Below are positions 8,693 to 17,509 of a stretch of DNA of 41,959 nt, one piece after another. The notes beneath the pieces were generated by a model. It worked only from the letters and a program-made list of their open reading frames with translations, had not been told where the DNA came from and searched no databases. The first letter of the stretch is position 1. Every line of letters begins with the position of its first letter. This DNA comes from Boothiomyces macroporosus (taxonomy: Eukaryota > Chytridiomycota > Chytridiomycetes > Rhizophydiales > Terramycetaceae), in NCBI GenBank assembly GCA_027604185.1, contig JADGKB010000115.1, positions 1 to 41,959 on the forward strand, written 5' to 3'. The position numbers were made by a program, and so were the translations under genes.

Positions 8693-10204
8693 CACTTCTG
8701 ACTTTGTTTCAAATCCAGACGTTCCTACTCTAGTTTTCGACTGATAACTAAACAGTTTGTTCTTTTTAATGATGTCACTCATTCGTTCAAAGAGAAGCGC
8801 AGTCAATGAAGCGTGAACTCCAAAAGCCAGCGATTCAGCATTCAGAAATCCCAGCCATACTCTATCATCACGTAGCCACTCTGTACTTGCTTTAATGCGG
8901 TCTTGAAGAATGTAGAAGCCAAACATGATGAATTGACAGATAAAGTTGATTAAAAAGTACTTGTCCACCACCCACAGTATTTTGAAAATGTCCGTGAATT
9001 GGTTGTAATCTGGTGAGCCTTTGATCAGTCTGTAAATGATGAATATTGGTGGTACACAATCAATGATGTAGTAGAGCAAGTTCCATGCCAAATTTGTAGC
9101 AGAAATTGTTGCGACTAACTGCTGGTTAAATGTTACACCTGGCACAACAGCAAAGAACCTTGTGTACTGATTCCAGCATAAACATACATTGACGGCGGCA
9201 ACCAAGAAATATGTTCCATATTCAATGCCAATATGAACCTTTTGAACTGAAAACACAATCTTGAATGACTGGCAAACCGATAAAATCGTGGCAATCATCA
9301 TACTCGTATAGTGCAGCCCGTCAATCAACTTTGAATAGTATCCCATACTGGCAAAGAATGCTACCAGAATGAAAAATAGGAAAATCACTTGAGTGATAAA
9401 GTTTACAATCAGGTATAGCTTTCGCTGTTTCAACAATTTGATTCCATGGACATATAATGTGAATAGAATGCATACTAGAGCTACAAGCGGCATGAATATA
9501 GTCATGTAATCTCCCCAAAAAGTAAAATCTGGAATAAACTGGTTGGTAGAAATCATGATTGTGTACGATATTTTAGAGCTTCCAGTTCCAGCAGGTACTC
9601 CAGTGAACTGCCCAGTAACAGTGTTCAAAGTTGAGGTAGTAAGTGTTGTTGGTGAGGATAAATCAAATGTTTGTGCAGTACCAGCGCATCCTGGCGACGA
9701 GTATATGTTTAAAGTGGCATTTGGAAAGCAAATTACGTTTTCCGCTGGGGTACAGTTTCCATCTGCCAGGTAGTATGCGCTAGTGTAGCCTTTTAGTGAA
9801 TTTGAAGTAGTTGCACTAAGAGAGCAGTATTGTGCATCTGTCCCTAAATACGGACTGGCGGCCAGTGGACTATCTTGTACCAAGACAGTAGACATACTCT
9901 GATAATTCCCAGCTTGTGCTATGAACTGAGGTACATTATTCTGAACTAAGGGGTAAGCACAACATTCTTGTGAAAGGACAGCTTTCAAAGTCCCAAAACA
10001 CCGTAGACTGTAGTACTTTCCGTTATTCGCTTGAAACTTGTATCCGACTGGCCAAGTTTCATTTGCTGGTGCAGTTTTTATTCCTTCATTTGAAATTGAG
10101 TGATAGTACATTACGTTTGGCGGACCATTGTTGCATTTGCCGCTCCACCACTGAGACGTGAGGAACATTCGAGCATCGCACAGACTAATGAGCAAATAAA
10201 GCAT
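8687..10204 (-). CDS. seven-transmembrane protein with eight-cysteine ectodomain (paralogue 1)
   Basis: The 505-residue product starts with a signal peptide (MLYLLISLCDA). An ectodomain of about 215 residues follows, with eight cysteines in the order KCN, RCF, ECC, YCS, NCT, ICF, GCA and several N-glycosylation sites. Seven hydrophobic segments then run from about residue 232 to 475, beginning MTIFMPLVALVCILFTLY and ending in SLAFGVHASLTALLF. The tail is short and basic (FERMSDIIKKNK). The topology is that of a receptor-like protein, but I find no class-defining GPCR motif and do not recognise the family. The next gene upstream is a close full-length paralogue with the same cysteine pattern. 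The stop lies inside AATAAA. Confidence 0.8.
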   Translation of the reverse strand: MLYLLISLCDARMFLTSQWWSGKCNNGPPNVMYYHSISNEGIKTAPANETWPVGYKFQANNGKYYSLRCFGTLKAVLSQECCAYPLVQNNVPQFIAQAGNYQSMSTVLVQDSPLAASPYLGTDAQYCSLSATTSNSLKGYTSAYYLADGNCTPAENVICFPNATLNIYSSPGCAGTAQTFDLSSPTTLTTSTLNTVTGQFTGVPAGTGSSKISYTIMISTNQFIPDFTFWGDYMTIFMPLVALVCILFTLYVHGIKLLKQRKLYLIVNFITQVIFLFFILVAFFASMGYYSKLIDGLHYTSMMIATILSVCQSFKIVFSVQKVHIGIEYGTYFLVAAVNVCLCWNQYTRFFAVVPGVTFNQQLVATISATNLAWNLLYYIIDCVPPIFIIYRLIKGSPDYNQFTDIFKILWVVDKYFLINFICQFIMFGFYILQDRIKASTEWLRDDRVWLGFLNAESLAFGVHASLTALLFERMSDIIKKNKLFSYQSKTRVGTSGFETKSEVK

Positions 10205-10228
10205 ATTGATTTATCTTGTTTTCAGCTG

Positions 10229-10236
10229 TATTTATA
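10229..10236 (-). promoter_or_regulatory. TATA box of 7TM protein 1
   Basis: TATAAATA on the minus strand starts 32 nt before the ATG at 10204, the same spacing as at the DPBB gene. A very short 5' leader is implied. Confidence 0.6.
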
Positions 10237-10387
10237 GGCTAGTTGCATTGTTTCTTTCTATTAACCATAATGTAAATATCTAGAGTAAATAAAACAAATA
10301 CGACAATGAGGTTATTTTCAGTGAGATTACTTCAAAAGAGTAGTAAAAAGGCAAGTCATTCTAGTTTTTTATTTTCAATCTACCACG

Positions 10388-11953
10388 CTATTCTTTGGTA
10401 AAATTAGTCTTTGCTAGTTCAGACTTTACTCCTATTGAAGTAGTTCCAAGTTTACTCCTAACGGTAGATTTGCCTTGGGTGCCATAGGTAAAGATCTTGT
10501 TCTTTTTGATAATATCCGTCATGCGTTCAAATAGCGCGGCCGTCAAAGCAGCATGAACAGCGAATGCCAAAGAGTCAGCACTGAGAAATCCTAACCATAC
10601 CCGATCATCTCTCAACCATTCAGTAGAGTTTTTAATCCGATCTTCTAAAATAAAGAATCCAACCATGACAATTTGACAGATAAAGTTTAGCACAAACCAC
10701 GGATCAATAGCCCAAACAATCTTGAAGATGTCTGTTGCTTTTTGATATTCAGGAGAAGTTACTACTAACTTGTAGATGATGACCAAAGGTGGGATGCAAT
10801 CGATAAAATAGTACAACAGGTACCATGCCAAATTTGTAGCAGAAATTGCAGAGACGAGTTGTTGATTAAAGTTGACACCAGGCACAACAACCATAAATCT
10901 AGTGTATTGGTTCCAAGATAAGCAAATGTTTACTGCAACTACTAGAAAGTAGGTGCCATATTCAACTGCCCAATGAGCTTGATTTACAGAATATATAATT
11001 TTGAAAGAAAGGATCATTGATAGAATAGTACCAACCATCAAACTAGTGTAGTGAAGCCCATCGACCAACTTTGAATAATAGCCCATATTTGCCAAGAACG
11101 CTACAATGACAAAGAACAGGAAGATGATCTGAGTCAAGAAATTGATCAGCAAGTACGTTTTGCGTTGTTTCCACAACTTGACCCCGTGGAAATAAATCGA
11201 ATACGCTAAACATAAGACTGAAACTAACGGCATAAACATTGTCATGTAATCCGACCAAAATGTGAAATCAGGAATAAAAGGATTTGTGGATATCATGATG
11301 GTGTAAGATATTTTTGCTTTACCAGTGCCAGAGGGAATCCCCAAGAAATTGGCAGTAACAGCTTGCAAATTAGAAGTGGTAATTGACACTGGTCCCAAAG
11401 TCAGATCATAAACTGAAGGCGTTCCAGTACAACCTGGGGAAGGATATATGTTCAAAGTACCATTAGCATTACAGATGATGTTTTCAGCAGGCGTGCAGTT
11501 GCTATCCGCTAAATAGTATATATCGGCGTAGCCTTTTAGGGAGGTTGATGTGGTAGCGGTTAATGAGCAGTACTGGACGTCTGAGGATAGAGCTGGTACA
11601 GCAGATAATGGACTATCATTAGGGGCATATACAGTCATCACACTGCTATAATTGCCCGCTTGAGTCAAATATTGCGGATATCCTTTCTGAATTAGAGGAT
11701 AAGCGCAACACTGTTCCGACAAAACTGCTTTTAGCGTCCCAAAGCACCGCAAGCTGTAGTATTTGTAATTCCGAGCTTGGAAAGAGTATCCAACTGGCCA
11801 AGTTTCATTCACTGCCGCAGTGGCTGCCTCGTTTGTTATCGAGTGGTGGTACATTACATTTGGAGGACCGTTGTTGCATTTCCCCTGCAACCACTGTGAA
11901 GTGATAAACATCCGGGCATAAATGGTAGAAGCAATAATCAGAATAGCGAGCAT
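10388..11953 (-). CDS. seven-transmembrane protein with eight-cysteine ectodomain (paralogue 2)
   Basis: The start is the ATG at 11953, giving 521 residues. A signal peptide (MLAILIIASTIYA) precedes an ectodomain that opens RMFITSQWLQGKCNNGPPNV, almost as in paralogue 1, and keeps the same eight cysteines. Seven hydrophobic segments follow in the same order, with matching loops such as GYYSKLVDGLHYTS, NQYTRF, VPGVNFNQQLV, EWLRDDRVWLGFL and FERMTDIIKKNK. The cytosolic tail is longer than in paralogue 1 and Lys/Ser/Thr-rich. The two genes lie head to tail, about 180 bp apart, as expected after local duplication, with divergence concentrated in the ectodomain and tail. Function is unknown; a sensory or transport role is possible. 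Confidence 0.8.
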   Translation of the reverse strand: MLAILIIASTIYARMFITSQWLQGKCNNGPPNVMYHHSITNEAATAAVNETWPVGYSFQARNYKYYSLRCFGTLKAVLSEQCCAYPLIQKGYPQYLTQAGNYSSVMTVYAPNDSPLSAVPALSSDVQYCSLTATTSTSLKGYADIYYLADSNCTPAENIICNANGTLNIYPSPGCTGTPSVYDLTLGPVSITTSNLQAVTANFLGIPSGTGKAKISYTIMISTNPFIPDFTFWSDYMTMFMPLVSVLCLAYSIYFHGVKLWKQRKTYLLINFLTQIIFLFFVIVAFLANMGYYSKLVDGLHYTSLMVGTILSMILSFKIIYSVNQAHWAVEYGTYFLVVAVNICLSWNQYTRFMVVVPGVNFNQQLVSAISATNLAWYLLYYFIDCIPPLVIIYKLVVTSPEYQKATDIFKIVWAIDPWFVLNFICQIVMVGFFILEDRIKNSTEWLRDDRVWLGFLSADSLAFAVHAALTAALFERMTDIIKKNKIFTYGTQGKSTVRSKLGTTSIGVKSELAKTNFTKE

Positions 11954-11976
11954 TAACAATTTTGCTCTTGGCGAGG

Positions 11977-11982
11977 TTTATA
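11977..11982 (-). promoter_or_regulatory. TATA box of 7TM protein 2
   Basis: TATAAA on the minus strand starts 29 nt before the ATG at 11953, again implying a very short leader. Further upstream an 8-bp inverted repeat, ATTGTTCA (12009-12016) with TGAACAAT (12036-12043), lies in the 206-bp gap shared with the divergent zinc-finger gene. Confidence 0.55.
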
Positions 11983-12159
11983 ACTGATTATGTCATTGTA
12001 TTCTAAACATTGTTCAGCTTGGCCGAGGGAAAGAATGAACAATCGATCCTTTGATCTAATGCCAGCAGGGTAACTCTCTCTGCCCAGCGCTGGCCTATTG
12101 TCTCCAAGTTCCGCCCAGTCCTCTATTGGCTGTCACTTTTTCCTTTCTTTTTAGAAGTA

Positions 12160-12741
12160 ATGAAAAACAGAAATTGCCAAATAGATGATATATCGAGAAA
12201 GAGGATAAAATTACAGAGTCAAGAGCCGCAAGATGAATTAAAGTGCGTCAGATGCGGTTTTACTTTCTTTACTTTGAACCACTTTGTCCTGCACCAAATG
12301 GCCCATGAAGGAAAGAGCTTTAGGCTTAATTTGCAGTTTACCAAAAAGAATCCAAACGATATAGGTGCTTCTGATCAGTCTGGAAGAAAGGAAAAAGGAA
12401 ACGAACCAGTCTCGCAGTTTTCACTAAAGCCTGATAAATACCTCGATGCCAGTCAAATTGCTAAGCAGTCCAATGTAGAGAATTTCAAAGAGTTGCACGA
12501 TACAAACAGCGACGATACTCTGTCTAACCATGAAGAAGGGATACCAGACTGCGAAATACAAGTTGGTAGAGATCTAGTATTGGATACGATACGGATTCCG
12601 AATGTTGATTTCAATTTCAAATCGAAAATAGTCCAGGAACCAGAGGAATGCGAATCCATAAATTCCTTTGATTTGTCATTCGCTTCGCTGGTACCAGCAA
12701 ACCATGACATTTATTCCAAACTATATCAATCATATTTATAA
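12160..12741 (+). CDS. protein with a single C2H2 zinc finger
   Basis: The 193-residue product contains one canonical C2H2 finger near its start: Cys29-x2-Cys32-x12-His45-x3-His49, within ELKCVRCGFTFF and LHQMAHEG. A basic stretch before it (SRKRIKLQ) could be a nuclear localisation signal. The remaining 140 residues are polar and acidic and probably disordered. One finger alone rarely gives specific DNA binding, so a protein- or RNA-contact role is equally possible. The ortholog is not identifiable. The gene diverges from 7TM protein 2. No intron is needed. Confidence 0.7.
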   Translation: MKNRNCQIDDISRKRIKLQSQEPQDELKCVRCGFTFFTLNHFVLHQMAHEGKSFRLNLQFTKKNPNDIGASDQSGRKEKGNEPVSQFSLKPDKYLDASQIAKQSNVENFKELHDTNSDDTLSNHEEGIPDCEIQVGRDLVLDTIRIPNVDFNFKSKIVQEPEECESINSFDLSFASLVPANHDIYSKLYQSYL

Positions 12742-12835
12742 TATATTCTTAATCATACGTATATTTTTAGCTTGTAATTACTGCTAATTCTTGCTGTCAT
12801 TCCATTGTTGGCATTGTTCCAAACAAACTTGCCAA

Positions 12836-13315
12836 ATGATTTTACAATTGATTGGAATATGCGCTGCTGTAACTTTTTCCAATACGGATTCCAGTGCTGT
12901 TACTAGTCTCTCTTTATCCAATGAACCAGTTTCGTCTGGTACTTTTGCTAGCAGCACTATTACTACTACTACCACAACAGACTCGCCTACAACCATCAAC
13001 AATATACCAACCGTAGCAGTTTTACCAGTGGTTGACGTGCCTCTAAGCTCAGTAAAAAGTCTCTCCACCGTCATTACTCAATTACCTACAACAGCCATAG
13101 CTCAAAATATAGATACTATTAGCGATCCAATTCCTACGATTCATATAGGAGCGGCTTATGCAGATATTCAGCCAGATTCGCAAGATGTACCCCAAGTAAC
13201 AACAAATACTCAACCAACCATGAATTCCACTTTATTTGGAGACTCTGTTTTATCCAGCGCAAGTGAAATATCAATCTCATTAGTCGTATTGATCATACTA
13301 GGATTGATTTTCTAA
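12836..13315 (+). CDS. Thr/Ser-rich secreted surface protein
   Basis: I choose the ATG at 12836, which begins a hydrophobic signal-like segment (MILQLIGICAAVTFS). The 159-residue product is rich in Ser, Thr, Val and Ile. It contains the segment SQDVPQVTTNTQP, which resembles the DLPVxATT repeats of the genes at 4282 and 5629. The C-terminus (SVLSSASEISIS plus a strongly hydrophobic end) fits a GPI or membrane anchor. It is probably a diverged member of the same surface family. AATAAA begins almost directly after the stop codon. Confidence 0.7.
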   Translation: MILQLIGICAAVTFSNTDSSAVTSLSLSNEPVSSGTFASSTITTTTTTDSPTTINNIPTVAVLPVVDVPLSSVKSLSTVITQLPTTAIAQNIDTISDPIPTIHIGAAYADIQPDSQDVPQVTTNTQPTMNSTLFGDSVLSSASEISISLVVLIILGLIF

Positions 13316-13356
13316 AATAAAGTTTCATGTTGAACAATGGGTTTGGGTCTGGCTAG

Positions 13357-13364
13357 TATAAATA
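13357..13364 (+). promoter_or_regulatory. TATA box of the surface-protein gene at 13386
   Basis: TATAAATA starts 29 nt before the chosen ATG at 13386. Two ATGs at 13370 and 13376 lie between them in another frame and would end after about 20 codons. Transcription probably begins downstream of them, which supports the 13386 start. Confidence 0.55.
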
Positions 13365-13385
13365 AGCGCATGACAATGGAGGGCA

Positions 13386-13847
13386 ATGCTTCTCATCCCG
13401 CTCGTGCTTGGTCGTTCACTGGAAAGTAATGTTGTGGATGTATCACTTTCACATACGGCAAATGCTTATGGCAACGCTCACACAGCAGATACACTTCAAC
13501 CCACAACAACACTTGAACAGAGATTATATTTGACAGTGAATACCGACAGCCCACCATCTAGTACAATTGTAGTGACAAAAGCAAGCCCAATGATAAACAC
13601 TGCAAATAGCTACGAGCCTATACCAACACTGACAACTGCGTGCAGTACAGTAGCACCACTGGCTTCAATTACCACTGAATGTGGCCCTGTTCCTTCATTG
13701 GAACCAGATTCGATACCCCAACTAACTACCGCGGCATATAACGATTCCTTGTTTACCATTATTAATCCAGAAAAGGCCATAGTTTCTGGAGCACAGTCGT
13801 TTGGGTTCTCTTTGTTTATCATCATGTTATTCACAATGTTGATTTAA
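13386..13847 (+). CDS. Thr/Ser-rich GPI-type surface protein
   Basis: The 153-residue product has a short signal peptide (MLLIPLVLGRSLE) and a Thr/Ser/Pro-rich body with one cysteine pair (TACSTVAP, TECGPVP). The tail, IVSGAQSFGFS followed by a hydrophobic end, is nearly the same as IVSGAQSTVFS in the DLP-repeat protein at 4282-4908. The segment DSIPQLTTAAYNDS also echoes the repeat motif. This makes family membership likely although the central region differs. It is expected to be anchored at the cell surface. AATAAA follows about 50 nt after the stop. Confidence 0.75.
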   Translation: MLLIPLVLGRSLESNVVDVSLSHTANAYGNAHTADTLQPTTTLEQRLYLTVNTDSPPSSTIVVTKASPMINTANSYEPIPTLTTACSTVAPLASITTECGPVPSLEPDSIPQLTTAAYNDSLFTIINPEKAIVSGAQSFGFSLFIIMLFTMLI

Positions 13848-14001
13848 CAACCAGACTGGAATCTTTTGATATCTATCGTCCAATGATTTGGTATTCAATA
13901 AAGTATCTCAATAATTTAGAGCTTTTGATGAGTTTAAACTAATTTCAGGTCTTTCTGAAGCCAAATTCAAATATCTACAAAATATTTTTTATTTTTTTTT
14001 G

Positions 14002-14508
14002 ATGGGCAAAAAAATTAGCAAACGAATTGAAAAGAATATAGAGGAAAAAGAGCCTGTAAACGACCAGCCAGTGCCAAGCACAGTTTCGCCTGTTGATGAG
14101 CAGCCAGCACCAACTACAGATTCGCTTGTAAATGACCAGCAAGAGCCAATCACAGATACACATCAAGAACCAAAACCAAAAAAGTACGTCCCAGGACTAA
14201 ACACTGCATTTGTTTATACAACAGAATACTCTAAACAAAAAGTTTACGAACTGAATTGGCAGAACGTGCCAGTGATGCGGAGAACATCTGATGATTATAT
14301 GAATGCTTCAAATATATTGCAAGCTGCCAAAGTCCCAAAAGAAAAGAGAAAGAAAATAATCAAGAAACTTTGTTCATTAGTGCCGTTTGAACGAATCGAA
14401 GAAGGATATTATAAATACCAAGGTGTTTGGGTTCCTTTGAAAGCTGCCAAGTCACTGGCGGAACGATGGAACGTATATGAATACATTAAACCAATATTTG
14501 ATAAATAA
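14002..14508 (+). CDS. short APSES-domain (Mbp1/Swi4-like) DNA-binding protein
   Basis: The 168-residue product starts MGKKISKR. Residues about 18-55 form three imperfect repeats of about 12 residues (VNDQPVPSTVSP, VDEQPAPTTDSL, VNDQQEPITDTH). Residues about 75-168 match the APSES/KilA-N fold of Mbp1 and Swi4. They include VPVMRRTSDDYMNASNIL, then a basic helix (KEKRKKIIKKL), GYYKYQGVWVPL and AKSLAERWNVYEYIKPIFD. Mbp1-type proteins normally continue with ankyrin repeats and a dimerisation region. This protein stops right after the domain, so it may act as a stand-alone DNA binder or competitor. The duplicated block starts at codon 73 of this gene. The stop codon sits in AATAAA, 8 nt from the convergent redox gene. 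Confidence 0.85.
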   Translation: MGKKISKRIEKNIEEKEPVNDQPVPSTVSPVDEQPAPTTDSLVNDQQEPITDTHQEPKPKKYVPGLNTAFVYTTEYSKQKVYELNWQNVPVMRRTSDDYMNASNILQAAKVPKEKRKKIIKKLCSLVPFERIEEGYYKYQGVWVPLKAAKSLAERWNVYEYIKPIFDK

Positions 14509-14509
14509 A
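14504..14509 (+). terminator. AATAAA containing the APSES stop codon
   Basis: The hexamer spans the TAA stop (14506-14508). The convergent redox gene ends at 14517, so the two transcripts must overlap at their 3' ends. No AATAAA is visible for the opposing gene at this junction. Confidence 0.5.
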
Positions 14510-14516
14510 TGATATA

Positions 14517-17403
14517 TTAGGAAACTGAATTGATTGCTTCCTTGAGCAGTCCAATGCCATCAATCTTCTTTTTAGCAATTAGTCTTTGACTATTGCCAAA
14601 GATTTTCAAATCAGTTTGTTCAAGGCCATTGCTCAATAACAAGTCTGTAACATTTCCTTGCATTTCATTGGGGCCAATGATCAATACGATTTGGGATTTG
14701 GATCTCGTGTAGTCCCATAAATCATTGAGCATCTTCTTTATAATATTTTCATCTATTCTACCTCCAATACAATTCCCAAAGGTTTCTGATTGCTCGAGAT
14801 CCTCTTTTGTGAGCAAGTGGAGAATGGAAAACTCTATTGGGTATGAAAGTAGAGCATGAGATACGATATCTTTACCAAAAATATCCTTTTGACTTTTGCA
14901 TGTGTTTAATACCGCCAATTTGGTGGGTGTGGGTGGGAATGTGATTGAGAGAGGGAACATTCCCTTGTTGTTTGTGGTCATGTTTAAGCCATATGCCCAA
15001 CCTTCTCCAATAATATGGTTGAAAACAACCACATAGTCTCCTCTTGAAATAAACAATTCATCCCGCTGAGCAGGTATATATCCTTGCCATGCCTATATTA
15101 GCAACTAAATACCTGTAAAGGCACGTTCGTTTGTAGAAAAAGTGATTGTATCAATGCTAAAGAGACTGTGAATCCAGAACCGCCTGTGATGCACAATATG
15201 GAATCAAAATTAGCGAGATTGGAGAATCTAGTTTGGAATCCACTATAACCACTAATAAGAGTCGATGTTTCACTAGCAGTGTCTTTGATGGAATAGTATG
15301 GATTGAATATTGGATCTCCAAAAGGACCGCTAATTTGGAATTGTCTTTTTCCAGGCTCTTGTTCAGTGAGGAATCGAGATACATTTCCTTCTGGATATGA
15401 TTTCACATAAATTTCAAATGCATTCAAATCATTAGTGACTGGAGTATAATGGCACTGCTGATATTGCCTATTATAAAAGTATCTAATCAAAACAGATTGG
15501 CCAGGCAGGATTTGAGGCTGATGTGTTCGCCTTTCGAAAGGGTACAAGAGTGCAAACTTTATCCTGTATATAGGATTAGATTGAGAAGAATTTTCCAATG
15601 TTTTTGAGACGATCGCGTATCTCCGATTTTCGTACTTGTCAAATCTAGTTTCAGTTGTGTTTGTTGTGAGTTCCCCAACAATCATTTGAGATAGTTTCTT
15701 GATTGCGAGTCTGGAATGCACATGAGTTCTTCTGGCTTTTAATACAGCATCCCATTCAGACTTGCTAATCGACAGTGGTGCTTGCTCTTGTTCTGGAGTG
15801 TATTTTGGTTTCTTGTCAATGCTAATTCTCTTTTCTTGCTGACTTTCTTTGGTTGGGGTAAAAGTCCTTTTTCGAGGCAGTTGTTCTATAGTACGAGGAA
15901 TGAAGCCCTCAATGTCGAATCCACTCTCGTTGAAATAATCAGGAGTAATATCAGTTCCAGCAACAGAGCGTAGGATGATAGAACCGCCAGGATGGTTGTT
16001 TAACCAGCTATTGATTTGAATGACATATTTTCCTTCCGCGACTACTAGCAAATTGTCTTTTTCCATTTCTTCAGCAATATCTTTCCAAGTGTAAAACTTT
16101 GGTTTATCACTGATAACAGAAAGTACTGGATCTCTTTTGTTTTCAATTTTCTGCAACTTGTTTCCAATCCTTTTGTACTTGATGCCTGGCAATTCAAACC
16201 TGTATTTGCGATATAGCTCTGCTAGAACAAATAGCAGTAGCCAAAATATAGCATTGATAAAGTAGGTAATCCAGTATCCAACACCCCTAAATTTGAGTTC
16301 TTCCCACGGATAAAGCACTTGTAATCCCAGGGCAGCTTGAATGAAAGCAACAACTACAAGCACCCTTCCTAGCCATCGATGCCCTCCTGTTATCCAAGCA
16401 ATCTTTTTCGACTCAATCAGCTTGTTTTCAACAATCATTGACCTTCTATGGGCCATGCCCAAGAAACCTATTTTAAGGTTTATTTACCTTGCACGTATGT
16501 GAACGCAACAACAGTCAATCCAACAATAGAGTGTGGGCGCAAGACAGTTCCATACGCTGAATTAGAAACACCGTTATCAGGCAGGGTTAAAATCATGTAG
16601 ATTGCAGATGCAGCCATGCCTACATATGAGCCAATACTCTGAATACTCATGTGCATTGTGATCCAACCAGTCAAAAATCTGAAATATCTCGTTACAAACA
16701 ATGACATTGGGAATAAAAACATCCATATTATTGACATTGACAGTGCATGAACTTGCTTGGCAAAAAGACCATCTGGAACAGAATAATCAACGGTGGCCGT
16801 GTTGTAATTGATAAATGTTCTTCCTCTGTTGATTCCATGAGAAAACATCCATCCGTTTTTACCTGCTGGATTTGGATCAGTGTTGAAAGCCCACAATTGC
16901 GCAACTTGCTCCATTTCTAAAACTCTATGCAGGTTGTCATTAACGTTGGTAACTCTTTTAAATTCAACGATAGCAATGTTCCTATCCAAATCGCATGTTT
17001 GCTTCATGTTATCCAAGATGAAGACTTTGGAAAAAGGAGTGTTGACTGGAGGCTCGTAACCACCAGTTGAGACTGACTCCATTACATTTGGAGTACTAGC
17101 GCCTCGTGGGCAGTGGGCAATCAAAAACTCTGCTGTCAACATTGATTTTCCAAAGCCTAATCCAAACCACATTCCAGTAATATTGGTATTGGGGAAAACG
17201 GACGAATGCTGAGTGCCATTAAAGACCAGTGCTCCATGAAGAGTTTCATTTGGTGTATCTGGATCTTCAATTGACCAATAATACTGATAGCCTCTACCCA
17301 ATGTGAACTTGTCAATTCCAAAGTCAAATTGCGATAGGAATGGGTCTGACGATAGGGAGTTCGCTGCTGCCACGGCTGCAACCAATGTGTTGATGATTAT
17401 CAT
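14517..17403 (-). CDS. DOMON-cytochrome b561-cytochrome b5-flavin reductase fusion (protein A, copy 1)
   Basis: Exons are 17403-16488, 16467-15113 and 15092-14517, with two 20-nt introns, giving 948 residues. A signal peptide (1-14) precedes a DOMON domain (about 25-200). The cytochrome b561 membrane region (about 215-390) has four candidate heme histidines at 219, 251, 291 and 335. Cytochrome b5 follows, with HPGG at 464-467. A ferredoxin-reductase-like FAD/NAD module fills about 575-948 (GPFGDP near 686, ITGGSGF near 740). This layout predicts transfer of electrons from cytosolic NAD(P)H across a membrane to the extracytoplasmic DOMON heme, perhaps for metal or wall redox chemistry. Oddities are a b5 core that appears interrupted by an insertion, and CHYT where RxYT is expected. 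A close paralogue lies just upstream. Confidence 0.88.
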
Positions 17404-17509
17404 GGTTCTAATTCTATTTTTTTGAAAAACTGTTGTAGCCAAAATGTCAGGGATCTACTGCGCCGTAAAGGGTTCTCAATGGGTAGAATTAAGATTAAAA
17501 CTCGTTTAT

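Noticed and set aside
14002..14508. Recent viral KilA-N insertion
   Set aside because: The domain is closest in pattern to fungal Mbp1/Swi4 (YQGVWVPL, IKPIFD), and no other viral gene is nearby.
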